DNA from: Eremomyces bilateralis CBS 781.70
Taxonomy: Eukaryota > Ascomycota > Dothideomycetes > Eremomycetales > Eremomycetaceae
Assembly: GCF_010015585.1 (NCBI RefSeq)
Contig: NW_022985070.1
Span: 1,455,704-1,519,703 of the forward strand
DNA: 64,000 bases
Direction of reading: 5' to 3'
Shown here piece by piece: positions 35,759 through 46,332 of the stretch. The translations under genes and the position numbers were made by a program. Position 1 is the stretch's first letter. Each line of letters begins with the position of its first letter. The notes beneath the pieces are model-generated. The model was not told the DNA's origin. It saw only the letters and a list, made by a program, of their open reading frames with translations, and ran no database searches.

Positions 35759-38219
35759 ATGAGGTAGGGCCATGAAGCCAACGAGTTGACTACTTTGTTT
35801 ATTTGTTTTATGCATGCGGCGGGAAAGCGAATCGTGCGGGTTTCTGCAATTCAGCGGCAACCATCAGGAGGCAGGCTTTCGTCCCAGCGTTTTTCTTTCG
35901 TGCCACGCACGAGCCGGATGGTCGGAGAATATGATATGATGGGTTTTCCTGAGGGACATCCGAGGATCAGGTCACGACATTTCCGAACTGGACGAGAGAG
36001 ACTGAACTATCACAGAGACGTTTTTTTAATCGCAGCAGGGACATACGGGGACCGTTTTGGGGGTCGGCGGTCAACCGGATCTTTTCACTCAATACTTGTA
36101 CATAATACAGACAGACGGAATTTGTGTATACCCATAGATCGGCGAAATTCCAATCTATCAGCGACCGGTGTGCCGTGGAGGTAACGGGACTACTACTATT
36201 ACTGAAGAGATCTCGATTATGACCTGCGTGGATGGTTTCGACTGGACGACATCAAAGTTGTGATATTGAGGTCTCGGGGTTGGGAGCCATCCTGGTCGAT
36301 GGTCCACATCGACGAGTGAAGTTCCCTCTTGGGACTCTACATTATTCCCTGGCTCTGTCCTACTGGACTCGAGTATGTGAGACATTAAGACGGCATATTA
36401 TCGTCAGTATCGACTGGTCGCACGGCCGTCGATTTGTCTCCTCCGTCAGCCCTACGGTACGTTGTCGACGATCGGCATGGCGGGGACCGACGAGACGAGG
36501 GTTTCGAACGCCAACTGAAACGTCCGCCGCTGGACGGTCAAGTCTCGTTCGGTTTTACCGTCTGTGGAAAAGGAGAAGATGTGAATCGGATAATGGATGA
36601 TCGATTTATCTTTTCAAATGAAGACTTCTCCGGAGTGGCAGGCTGCATGGACGCTGGTCACGGATAGGCAGAGCACGGTTATTCGCATCGAGGTGCCAAA
36701 CGTGCCGGACCTGTGTATGAACTATTATGGAGTCCGAAATATATTAATATTTCAGTTCGCACACGGACCTGACGATTGTTCGACGAGTGAGACCAAACCT
36801 AACACGGTTAGGGAACCCAAGTGTCAAGTGGCCAGTGGCCATGGTCGTCTCCGGTTGATGAGGATAGATGCGGAGTAGGCACCGGACCGTTCGGAACTCA
36901 GATATGGTTCCGGTTGATACTCGTGCTTGAGCTTGAGGAATTAGCAGCCCGATGTCCGGAGGGTGTCCTGCGTCCGGTCTCAAGCAATATCCCGTATATT
37001 ATAATTGATTGTCTCACCTCGTATGAATACAGGAGATGAGGAGATGCATTCGCAGAGCATGAAGACGTTCGCCAATGTGTGTTCCGAACCATCTCTCCGC
37101 CGACCGGATCTAAGGTTCTGATAAACCACGTTTCGGAACGTGGCATACCCAGTGTTTGGGACTTGGGGTCTCGGTTGCGGATAGAGAGCAGGGGCGGGAG
37201 CAACGGAATGGAGTTCGAACCTCATGGTGGCGGTAGGACATCGGTCGGGTCTATCTGTCCCGTTCCCTCGTGCACCTCATGCCTGATGCCAGGCAGCAAG
37301 TCGATTTCTCCTTCGTCCTCACTTCGTCCGATGGTCAATATTTGTCTTGATTTGTGAACTACACTAATCCAAGGGCCACGTTGTCGGCGGGGCACCACCC
37401 CTGACCGTTGGAACGATTCAGGGGCTGATGGGGAACGAAAAACGATGGGTAGTACACACCAGTCACGTGACCATCCCTCGATTCCTATGCGGATCGGCAT
37501 GCTGCATCTCCCTTTGTACCCTCGTTGATCAATGACCAATTGACCATTCATTTTGCAGTTTTCGCAGGCTCTAGTACAAATGAAACGAAGCACGAGTTCG
37601 TAATTACCTGAGGCAGTGGAGCATGACTAAATATATCTCCACTAAATATTCCTCCATGCACTGATTGTTCTCCTTGATCTCTTTGTAGTGGTTCGGTCTT
37701 TGTTGTCTTGCTGGATCGTCGAAAGTATCTGGAGGTCACTAGGCAGTAGGCGGTAGGGACTAGGAAGTAGGCTGTATGCCTGTAGCGCATCTGATAGTTT
37801 TAAGCCTGGTGTTTGGTGTTTGCAGAAAGGGCCGCCAATAGATTAATATTGCAGACTGGTGGGGTTTCTAAGAGGGGCTCCAAGAGGGGCACACCAAGGC
37901 CGGCCATCACAGTCTGACAGGCGCTGTTAGGCGCTCTTAGGCAGTCATTGGCAGTCATTCGGCCCTGACAGGACCCCGACCGTGCTCTAAGTAGGCAATA
38001 ATGGGCTCTCATTGGTCCTTGCCCCCGGACTTGCCCGTGAACAACAGAACAAGCAGTCCAGCAACCCCCGGTGCCGTCCCTTGTCAGCCCGTTCTCCCTT
38101 CCAGCGCCTTTTGGACCATTTCGTTGGGGTCTCCCTCTTTTTGGATTTCGTTCGCCAATCAAACCTGGTTGAATCCCTTGATTGATCCCATTCCCACCAA
38201 TCCGTTGTTAATTACAGGT
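35759..38219. other. Intergenic region downstream of srbA
   Basis: No supported gene in 2.4 kb. Open frames of up to 132 codons carry no motif. Short imperfect repeats occur near 37735-37775 (TAGGCAGTAGGC-like words) and 37918-37960 (GGCGCT-TTAGGC and GGCAGTCATT words). Confidence 0.5.
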
Positions 38220-39214
38220 TAGGCTTGGCCCTTAAGTCTTGTCACGCCTGTCACCTTTGTCCTTGGAGTGCCACTCCTCACCCAGTCTCACTCACCTTGT
38301 CAACTTCGTGTGTTCGTCTTCTTTCTTTCCCTTTCACTTTCTTCTTCTTCAGATCTCATCAACTGCCTTTCACTCCCATCTCCCATCTCCATCTCCTCCA
38401 CTCCATCTCCTCCACTCCATCACACGTCCTCTTCCCCCTCTCGCCTTCTTTTCTTCCCTTCAACCAAACGCCCTCCTTCTTCGTTCGTCATCTTTCGCGC
38501 TTTCTTCTGCCCGAATCCCAATCCATATTTGCGCCCGCATCCCGCCTCGTCGCTCTCTTGTGCTTTGCAGAGCAACCAGCACGCTCCAACATCCATCATC
38601 CATCATCGTCCACTTTGCGATCCTCCATCCCACAAGTTGGTCCGGTGCCCGTTCTTGATTGCATTACATCGGGAATATTCACTTCTGAAAATTCGCTTTT
38701 TTCCATCCGACCAGTCAATATTTTCGACTCGAACTTCACTTCACCGCTGATTCGACCGGCCTACCGACGACCGTACGTCCTCACCAAGCGAGGAACCACC
38801 ACTGTCTCCAACCCGATCGTCGAAATCACCATACCACTCGATTATCCGTTGGACCATTATTGACAGGTCCGAATCTCCTGGAACCAGTCGGCCGCGTTTT
38901 CGCATCATCGACGTTTAGATACAACCATTGTTTGTCGGCGCTACCCGCCCGTAATCTCTTAATCTCGACCTTGTCGTTGCATTCGACTGCTTCATCGACT
39001 TGTTCGATCGTCCCGATTCCCTATATCCACTTCTCGAACGCCGTCGCACTAGAAGCGATCGCCTCGACCCCGCGGTGTTGATTATCACCACACTTGACTT
39101 GACAGCATCAAGCAATAATAAACCTTTCGCTCATTACCAGCAGCGAACCTCGCCGTTCCTTAATCGAGATTCCTTAATCAGTTTCCCGACGCAACGTGTC
39201 CTTCGACCGATATC
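38220..39214 (+). promoter_or_regulatory. Pyrimidine-rich leader/promoter of the 39.2-kb gene
   Basis: About 1 kb dominated by C and T on the plus strand, strongest at 38315-38560 (TTCTTTCTTTCCC- and CTCCATCTCC-type words). Such CT blocks are typical around transcription starts of highly expressed or long-leader fungal genes. Several plus-strand frames are open together only because the stretch lacks purines. The end at 39214 is the base before the start codon. Confidence 0.55.
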
Positions 39215-40918
39215 ATGCCGTCGTCGCCGCCCTCAACCTACGGTTCAGACAACGGGATGAGCATGGACGCTGGCGCTCTTGCTCAGATGAATTACGGTCC
39301 GATGAGCCCAGGCGGTGAGATTGGTGCCCCGTCCGCGGGATTCGCCTCTCGCGGAAAGGGAACGGGCCTGAAGCGTCTCAACCTCGCAGCCATCAGTGAG
39401 AATCCTGGCGAGGCGTGTCAGACCCCACGCACTAGCCGATCTCACTTGCTCGCGGGACTTAGGACCGCCCCGAAACCGGGCACTCCCGCCTCGGCGCCTC
39501 TGAACCAACAGCCGCACAACGGGTTCAATATGCGGTCGGACTCTCCGTCTGGGGAGTACCCACGTCACCAGCTTCCGCAGATGCCTCACACTGCCGCTGC
39601 CACACACTTTCCGCAGTCTTCGCAGCACTATGGAGCGCAGAACATGCAGCAGTCGTACCAGCCTGCGAACCATGTGCTTGCACCTCCGTCGATGGCCTTT
39701 TCTCCGGAGGACCAGGAGACAGATCCGAACCTCGTGGCGCAGCTCCTCGCCACCGAGGCGTATCTGAACCAACGCCAACAGCAGCTTCAGCAGCAGCTCC
39801 TCAACCTGACCGGCCAGCAGTTCGGAGGGATGAATTTCAACGGGGGCGCTCGTGGCAACTATGCGGGGAGCCCGCAAACTCCCCCCACCCCCCAGATGGG
39901 TTTCTATGCCCAACAACTGCAGAATGGCGTGTCTCCAATCCCTCAGGAACTGCCTGGGTATCCGGGTGTCTACCGTGTTTTTAATCCGATGACGGGGCAG
40001 TACACGTACGCGGTGGATCCGAGCATGCATCCGCAGCAATCCGTGGCTTCCCCTGTTCCGCAGACCCCGAGCCATCACTTGTACGGTGCTGCCACGGAGC
40101 GCCTTCGCCGTGGAGCATCCCCGATCGATGCGTCCTGCACCAGCCCATTCAGCCCTCGCGGACCTACTCCTCCGAAGCACACGCCGTCGCCCACCCAGCA
40201 GGGCATGGCCCCGCCTCCTGGAAACTCCAACAACTCCGCTCTGCGTCGCAACCACAAGAAGATCTCCTCGCTGAACTTCTCCACCGCCTCCCCGATCTCC
40301 GACGCTGCGCCCCGGTCTGCACGTCCCGCGTTCCCGCCCACCCCCCTCACCGGTACCTTCGGCCCTGGCCAAAACCGCGCCGGCGAGCACCCGACCCGCC
40401 AGCCCCGCGGCCCGCCCCCCATGGAAGAGCTCCTCGCTGCCCCGACCACCAAGCACGAAGGCAGCAAGAATTTCGCCACCCGCCAGCGCCGCAAGGCGGT
40501 CAGCAGCCTGGTCCGCAAAGGCCTCGAGCGCCGCGGCGGCGCCGGCAGCGTGCACGGCAGCATCGGCGGCGCCAGCTCCGGTAGCGTCGGTAGCTCGACG
40601 CCCGTCAGCGAGACGGAGATGACGTTCTCCCTCCCGTCGTCCGACGCGGAGCTCGAGCACCCGTTCGCCGACGGGGACGGGTATGGTGACGATGGGTACT
40701 CCGACGCCGGGACCGGGCGCACATCCGATAAATCGAGCCATGGGAGCCTGCGCGCCGCGGCGATCGGAGCGGAGCGGAAGGAGCGGATGAGCGGGGAGGC
40801 AGAGGCGATAGTTGCGGGTTTGGAGAAGTTGGAGTTGAAGACGCCGCCGGGGGACCGGAGGCAGATGCCGTTCATGTTGTTGGAGCGCGTGGAGAAGCGG
40901 AAGAGCTACTGCGGCTAA
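39215..40918 (+). CDS. Conserved fungal Q/P/S-rich protein of unknown function
   Basis: Single exon, 567 residues. N-terminal block with GKGTGLKRLNLAAISENP and RSHLLAGLRTAPK; a Gln-rich segment (LNQRQQQLQQQLLNLT, about residues 187-205); GVYRVFNPMTGQYTYAV near 250-265; then Pro/Ser-rich linkers, and a basic Ser-rich region GSKNFATRQRRKAVSSLVRKGLERR. The protein ends FMLLERVEKRKSYCG. No catalytic domain, membrane helix or signal peptide is visible; it is probably largely disordered and may be a scaffold or RNA-associated protein, but I assign no function. The layout recalls an uncharacterised protein of other Aspergilli (from memory). A 498-codon open frame on the opposite strand is a GC-driven shadow. 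The long pyrimidine-rich leader suggests post-transcriptional control. Confidence 0.8.
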   Translation: MPSSPPSTYGSDNGMSMDAGALAQMNYGPMSPGGEIGAPSAGFASRGKGTGLKRLNLAAISENPGEACQTPRTSRSHLLAGLRTAPKPGTPASAPLNQQPHNGFNMRSDSPSGEYPRHQLPQMPHTAAATHFPQSSQHYGAQNMQQSYQPANHVLAPPSMAFSPEDQETDPNLVAQLLATEAYLNQRQQQLQQQLLNLTGQQFGGMNFNGGARGNYAGSPQTPPTPQMGFYAQQLQNGVSPIPQELPGYPGVYRVFNPMTGQYTYAVDPSMHPQQSVASPVPQTPSHHLYGAATERLRRGASPIDASCTSPFSPRGPTPPKHTPSPTQQGMAPPPGNSNNSALRRNHKKISSLNFSTASPISDAAPRSARPAFPPTPLTGTFGPGQNRAGEHPTRQPRGPPPMEELLAAPTTKHEGSKNFATRQRRKAVSSLVRKGLERRGGAGSVHGSIGGASSGSVGSSTPVSETEMTFSLPSSDAELEHPFADGDGYGDDGYSDAGTGRTSDKSSHGSLRAAAIGAERKERMSGEAEAIVAGLEKLELKTPPGDRRQMPFMLLERVEKRKSYCG

Positions 40919-42037
40919 TCAGTCCTCCGACGGCGGGGGATAGCAATAGCATGACGGGTTGCCGGCTTACGATCATGGTTCTTACGACTTTCTTCATTTC
41001 TCGTTTCTTGGTGGTTGGTTGGCGTGTGCATCGGCTTCGATCGTCGTTCCGAATTATTCGTTTCCCCATTTCCCCGGACATGGATGGGACCCGCGTCTTG
41101 CTTCCGTACCGTGGCATTTTTTCGATTCTCCGCTTGCATGCTTCCTCGGACGGATCACTCGCTTACCCGTCGCTCGGCCAACTCGGACGTGCATCAACTG
41201 GTTTGATGCACGGTCGTTCGCCGGCGTCGATACACGTACGGGCGGCGGTAGTTTCTCTGTCCAGCGCATCCATCTCCTTTTTTTAATCGCGACCTCGGTC
41301 ACTCGAACGTGGTCCTGGGATTTTCTGGTGCGTTTCCTCGACGTGGAGAATGGATGGAGTGGTTTTTACTTGCGTCGGTTGGGACGGAAGATAGGTTGGG
41401 AAGCTAGAGGGACGGAGGCTTCGAATCGTGGTGGTGGAACGAGTGTCCTCCTCTTTCCTGTTACGTGGGACACGAACGGATATTTGCCGGACGCATGGAC
41501 ACGGGAAGGAAAGTGAAAGGAAGGGGTTATTATTATTATTTAGTTGCGGTGTCCCGTTGGTGGGGTCACGGCCGTTATAACTGAAAGTGCGGTTGATGCA
41601 ATCGACAACGATAGGAATTGAAACGTGGACGTTGAACTATGGTTGGATGCTTTGGTGATGGTGATGGAGTGACTTTGCTTCGGTGTGGATTGGGAAGAAG
41701 TACATGTAACCAAGTGATGGTAGACTGCTGCCCCGTTCGGGTGCTCGTGAAGGGGAAGTTGAAGTTGAAGGAAAGTGACGATGCGGTAGGATGACTAAGC
41801 ATCATCACCTATCCACCTCACCCATCCACCTCGATCAACTGGTTCTAATTATCATTTCTAAGTTCCACCCCCGACTAACATGCACTGAACCGTCCATTCG
41901 CGCGTCTTTACATCCATCCAAACCTTCGACGTCCACTCCCAAGCAAACCGCGGCCTCGAGCACGTCACTCCCTCCGTCAATCCACCGACGCGGCGGTCAA
42001 CCCCGGCGCCCATGGACAATTGATATTGATTCCCACC
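40919..42037. other. Intergenic region with long 3' UTR candidate
   Basis: No supported gene. Frames of 111-185 codons (41286-41516 region) lack motifs and overlap each other. A (TTA)n-like run lies near 41529. The promoter of the FAM32A-like gene is at the right end. Confidence 0.45.
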
Positions 42038-42607
42038 ATGTCCTCGACCAGCAACGCCGTCCCCGGCGCCCTCCGCCTCAAAGGCCGCGGCGTCGACAAG
42101 AAGAAGAAGAAGAAACGCCCGAAGCCCAACGACGCGACCACCCCCGCAACTCACTCGAACCATGCGGCAACCATGAATGAACTCCCAGCGACGGAGACAG
42201 GCGAGGTAATGAAGGGTGAGGAGGGAGGGAAGGGGGAGCGGGAGAAGAAGGAGGTGGAAAGGTTGGAGCGGGAGATTGTGGAGGCGACGCGGGCGGGGAT
42301 GAGCGGGCGGACGGAGGCGGAGAGGCGGTATGAGGAGCGGAGACGGGAGCGGGTATGTTTTCCCTAACTATCCCCCGTGGCTTTTACATCTCGGTTTGGT
42401 GGTTTGAACGAGGAGATGGCGTGCTGACGGTTGTAGATGGCGGAGCGGATGCGGCGCGAGGGAGCGAAGACGCATAAAGAGAAGGTGCAGGAGTTGAATC
42501 GGTATTTGTCGGGGTTGAGTGAGCATCATGATATGTGAGTAGTCGTGGAGGGCTTGTGGTTTGTGATGCGTGCTAATGGAGTTAGGCCGAGAATTGGACC
42601 TGGTTAA
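42038..42607 (+). CDS. FAM32A-like nuclear protein (DUF1754)
   Basis: Three exons (42038-42352, 42437-42534, 42586-42607) give 144 residues. The protein has a short N-terminus with GALRLKG, a Lys-rich block (KKKKKKRPK), a charged middle, the signature GRTEAERRYEERRRER, and a C-terminus KTHKEKVQELNRYLSGLSEHHDMPRIGPG split over two exons. This order matches the DUF1754/FAM32A family, nuclear proteins tied to the spliceosome in animals. The ending PRIGPG, the conserved terminus, is only produced by the second splice (GATAT|GTGAGT to TTAG|GCCGAG), which supports the model. Confidence 0.9.
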
Positions 42608-42735
42608 AGACCGGACGATGGGATCGATGATGCGTGGTATGGCCTAGGGTTCTACTGTATTGATGTGCAACTGGCGTTTGGAAAATCGGTTGGGAGTTAG
42701 GGAGGGTTTATGATCGGTGCCTGACTCGACATCAT

Positions 42736-42820
42736 GAAGGGTTAGGCCGGATGATTCAAGCACTGATATCTGGTGAAGGGTTAGGACGGATGATTCAAGC
42801 ACTGATATCTGGTGAAGGGT
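42736..42820 (+). repeat. 39-bp direct tandem repeat, 2.2 copies
   Basis: Two 39-bp units, starting at 42736 and 42775, differ at one base (CCGG versus ACGG) and are followed by 7 bases of a third copy. They lie between the FAM32A-like gene and the pheromone-receptor relic. No coding role is apparent. Confidence 0.9.
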
Positions 42821-42997
42821 AAAAGTGTGGTATTGCTTTTGTACCTGATGTGTTAGAGTAGATGGTACTCTCCGTACCACGACTAGAAGCGCCTAGAGGG
42901 TCAAAATACAACCACCCTAGTTAACCCGCTCGCGAAAGACTCAGTCCAAACCACTCCTCTCCCCCCGTCCATTATAGCCCCCCTTTCCGTTCAATCA

Positions 42998-43458
42998 TCA
43001 CCCCGCCACATCAGGAAGCTCTCCCTGACCATTCACCGCCATGACGGTCGCCTTCCGCGTCGTCTCGTCGTCCGCATACGAGTTCTTGCCCTTCGAACTC
43101 CCCACGCTGCCGTTCCGGAACACGTTCCACAATATCGGCCGCCGGGGATGGTGGTCGCTCGCGGCGCTCCGCGAATGGTTCTCGACCGCCTGTGCGGCCC
43201 AGAGGGCGGAGAACGGCAGGGAGATGGCCACGGCGGTGTAGATCAGCGCGGCGAGCTGCGGTGCGGTCCCGATGTATTGGCAGACGATGAGCATGATGAA
43301 GGTGGCGCCGATTTACGTGCCGTAGTCGATGCAGGACCTGCCGCCGTGTTGAGGAAGTCGCGGAGGTCGGCGAGGGGGATGATGAGGGTAGTGTTGCCCG
43401 AGAGGAAGGAAAAAGATTGGTTGAAGGAGTCGATGGGGGTGGTGGTGTTGGATGTCAT
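42998..43458 (-). pseudogene. Relic of an alpha-pheromone receptor (Ste2/PreB-type GPCR)
   Basis: On the minus strand the ATG at 43458 begins MTSNTTTPIDSFNQSFSFL, then IPLADLRDFLNT, like the extracellular N-terminus of fungal Ste2/PreB receptors. A shifted frame then gives CIDYGT, a TAA stop, and IGATFIMLIV, matching the start of TM1. This runs straight into CQYIGTAPQLAALIYTAVAISLPFSALWAA, which matches the end of TM6, the third outer loop and TM7 (the LPLSSLWA motif). A cytosolic tail follows (NVFRNGSVGSSKGKNSYAD) to a stop at 42998. About 200 residues covering most of TM1 to TM6 are therefore absent, with one frame shift and one stop as well. The intact receptor detects alpha-pheromone and signals through a G protein in mating. 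No intron can restore the missing part, as the DNA is absent. Another copy may exist elsewhere in the genome. Confidence 0.72.
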
Positions 43459-44118
43459 GTTGTTGGTAGTCTGCTTTTTGGGGGTCTTGTTTGCCAGAAA
43501 TCAAGACCGCTTGGATGGTGATGTAGAAGATTGTATTTGCAAGAAGAAGAAGAAGAAGCAGAAGAAAGGAGGAATGAAGTGACTTAAGAAAGATTGACGG
43601 TTGAAGGAAAGGCGGATATTATATCGTTGTAGTAAAGCCAATATGGCGTTGACAATACTATGGGGGACAATATATAGCAGAGCATATGGACAATGCTAAG
43701 CCAGGCGGATGCCTCTGTGACTGAATCCAACTCAGGAGGCGTATCGCGAACCGGATGCATAGAGCAGCTAAGATGAAGGTTTCAGGGACAATGCTAAGAT
43801 TCTGCTATTGTTCATCCTCTTAATATTGATCAAATCTTAATCATGTCTTGTATGCCCCTACCAATATTCCGCGACTGGGGACTGTCGTAAATGGACAGTG
43901 GCTATCACAGTCATTTTCCGTGCTAACCATCTTCTAGTAATGTGATGTGTGTGATCCTGGGTGGGGTCGTTGACAATCCGCTTGAAGCGACGCCACCCAG
44001 GGGAACGATTCGCATTCACCACTGCTGTCGATACCAAATGGCTCTGTGTATAAAACAGAATCTTCAATCTCGGCATGTGTCGGATCGTGGTGGAAATGGC
44101 GGGACTCCATCTCCACCC
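43459..44118. other. Intergenic region between the receptor relic and the GCL regulatory gene
   Basis: No gene seen. An (AAG)n run lies at about 43533-43556, just upstream of the relic's start. Otherwise unremarkable. Confidence 0.5.
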
Positions 44119-45027
44119 TCAGCTGACGTTGGCGACGGCGAAGTACCCTTTGCTTTCGACGACCCCCCGATCCTTGACCACCGCAGTGTATTTCACCACA
44201 AACTGCGGTTCGACATTGCCAGTCAAGGCGGGATTCACCTGGCTCAGTTGGGACAGTAGATCCACCCCGGCATCCGTCGGACCCAGCAGTTCGGTCAACG
44301 TCCCTCGCGGCAGGACGTCGGTGCAGTCGTTATGCGTGAGCAGCTCGATCGACTCCTTTTTCCCGAACATGATGAGCTGTTTGGGAACGACGCAGCAATC
44401 TCGCACATTGATCTGGTCGACGGCGGGCTTGACCCGCACGTTCGGGAGCAGGCGTTGCAGACGGTTCGTCCCAAACTCGGACAGTCCCAAGCTCTTGATC
44501 GAGCCGTCCTCATACAGCTGTTCCAAAATCCGCCACGTCTGGCTGACCATGTCCACTTCAGCCCGGGTGGCATCGTCGTCGGCCACCCCGTTCTGTAGCG
44601 GCTCCTCCTCGTCCTCGTCGTCCGCGTCGAAGGTGATCCCCGGAAACGACACGATCAGCAAGTCAATGGTGGAGACGCGCAGCTTCTTGAGGACCAAGGC
44701 GATCGCCTCGCGCGTGTGCGCGCATCGTAGTTCCGTGCCTACGCCCGGGAGGTAGAATAGCTTGACGGTGATGTCGTATTGCTCTGGGTCTTCGCTTAGG
44801 CCGGAACAGGGGGATTCGAGCGACGGGACCGATATCTGATCACCGTCGGTCGTCGTCCATGCGCTGAGGGGGAGGTTGGAGACGTCGTCAGGCTTGGTGT
44901 CGCCGTTCTGGTCGGGGTCGACGGCGGCGTCCTTGGCGGCTTGGATGTTAGAGCGGAGGGAGCTGATGAGTTCCAGGTTGGACTTTTCGGCATGGGATTG
45001 GCGGATGAGAGGGGGGCCGCCACTCAT
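44119..45027 (-). CDS. Glutamate-cysteine ligase regulatory (modifier) subunit
   Basis: Single exon, 302 residues, aldo/keto-reductase-like fold. The order STIDLLIVSFPGITFD, then TWRILEQLYEDGSIKSLGLSEFG, then LQRLLPNVRVKPAVDQINVRDCCVVPKQLIMFGKK fits the modifier subunit family (GCLM in animals), including the AKR-like pattern 'LGLSEF...PAVDQINV'. The catalytic Tyr/Lys of true reductases are not evident. The N-terminal ~90 residues are polar and probably disordered. The subunit binds the catalytic ligase and tunes its affinity for glutamate and feedback by glutathione. The catalytic partner is encoded at 15797-18111 in the same window. The start is the ATG followed by SGGPPLIRQ. Confidence 0.82.
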   Translation of the reverse strand: MSGGPPLIRQSHAEKSNLELISSLRSNIQAAKDAAVDPDQNGDTKPDDVSNLPLSAWTTTDGDQISVPSLESPCSGLSEDPEQYDITVKLFYLPGVGTELRCAHTREAIALVLKKLRVSTIDLLIVSFPGITFDADDEDEEEPLQNGVADDDATRAEVDMVSQTWRILEQLYEDGSIKSLGLSEFGTNRLQRLLPNVRVKPAVDQINVRDCCVVPKQLIMFGKKESIELLTHNDCTDVLPRGTLTELLGPTDAGVDLLSQLSQVNPALTGNVEPQFVVKYTAVVKDRGVVESKGYFAVANVS

Positions 45028-45607
45028 AATATTCCTAGATCATGTTAGAAGTCTCTCTCGAGCGGAAAGCAGGTGTGGTGGCTCACGATGTGGACACAAT
45101 GAGTTTCATGATGGCAGTTTACAGGAGGTATCCTCTACGCAACCGAAATTGACCGCTCAACTAAGGCAGGTCATGAACCCAGGACATGTAATTACGGTCT
45201 ACCGTAGACAGTAACTGGAGTATTCGCTATTCACAAAGTTTGAATGGAGAAGCCGAGTGCAGTATATAAAGCGTAGGCGTAAACATGCACGATGCCGATG
45301 GCGGGCATATCGGACATGCTGACACAGAAAGCCGACATTATTCCTTCCCCTCTATTGTCCACCAGCACAACAGTGACAGCACAGACTCCCACACGCAGAA
45401 TCTCTCAAGCTCAACGCTGTTAGTTCATCCACCATCACCAAATATTCGCTGCTACCATTTAACAATTAACACCCCATTACCATTCTGCTCGCGCCTCACA
45501 CTCGACCTCCTATTAAACTGCTCCACCACCGGGACCGTCGTTGACCTTCTAGCCTCGAAATTTGGAGCGATCGATATACGTGTTGGATTCTACCAGGCCT
45601 CGACGAG
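45028..45607. promoter_or_regulatory. Divergent promoter region (GCL regulatory subunit / AP-1 sigma)
   Basis: Start codons on opposite strands are 580 bp apart. A TATATAAA-like box lies near 45263-45270 on the plus strand. No specific binding site is assigned. Confidence 0.45.
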
Positions 45608-46332
45608 ATGGCAATCAAGTAACTGAGCCGGTTTATCGAGACTGCACCCAATGGCTGATCAATGATTTAGATATCTCATTCTCCTTTCGAGACAGGGCAA
45701 AGTGGTATGCTCTCCAGGTTGATTTCTTGCAGCAGACGACAGCTGACCGGCATTAGCGATTAGCTAAATGGTTCACAACCCTTTCCCCCAAAGACAAGGC
45801 GAAGATCGTGAAGGATGTCTCTCAAATTGTTCTTGCACGCCGAACTCGAATGTGCAATTTCCTCGAGTATAAAGGTACGGGATACGACGTGTTTCATGCA
45901 TCCCAGTCTGACCGTCATCAGACACCAAGATCGTCTATCGCCGCTATGCGTCCCTCTTCTTCATCGCCGGGTGCGACTCTACCGACAACGAGCTTATCAC
46001 CCTTGAGATCATCCATCGCTACGTCGAACAAATGGACAAATACTACGGCAACGTCTGTGAGCTGGACATCATCTTCAACTTCCAAAAGGCCTATTTCATC
46101 CTGGATGAGCTGCTGCTTGCCGGTGAGCTGCAGGAAACCAGCAAGAAGAACGTCCTGCGGTGCATCGGCCAGCAAGACAGCCTTGAAGACATGGAGGTGA
46201 GCCCATGACCGTCTCTTTCCCTGGCTTGGAAACTGGGCCGCATTTGTATTCACCTCCGACAAACCCACCGGGTACTAAGATTGCATTACTTCACTGTAGG
46301 CCGAAGAGGACATCGTCACCAAGATCATGTAA
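45608..46332 (+). CDS. AP-1 clathrin adaptor complex, sigma subunit
   Basis: Five exons (45608-45618, 45671-45704, 45757-45874, 45922-46196, 46300-46332) give exactly 156 residues, the family length. The first exon is 11 nt. Splicing gives [20 protein letters not shown], then [80 protein letters not shown] and ending DIVTKIM. This is near-canonical for the small chain of AP-1, which sorts cargo at the trans-Golgi and endosomes with clathrin and Arf1. All intron phases agree. AP-1 rather than AP-2 or AP-3 is indicated by the RLAKWF and [12 protein letters not shown] motifs. Confidence 0.95.

Noticed and set aside
37213-37228. Second B-box-like word AGTTCGAACCTC
   Set aside because: No A-box at the right distance and no acceptor-stem pairing.
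38225-38863. 212-codon frame in the pyrimidine-rich leader
   Set aside because: No ATG start, Ser/Pro/Phe/Leu-rich from CT-rich DNA, and two other plus-strand frames are also open.
39245-40741. 498-codon open frame on the minus strand opposite the 39.2-kb gene
   Set aside because: Arg/Gly/Leu-rich composition typical of a GC-driven antisense shadow; the plus-strand frame has the conserved-looking motifs and a proper start.
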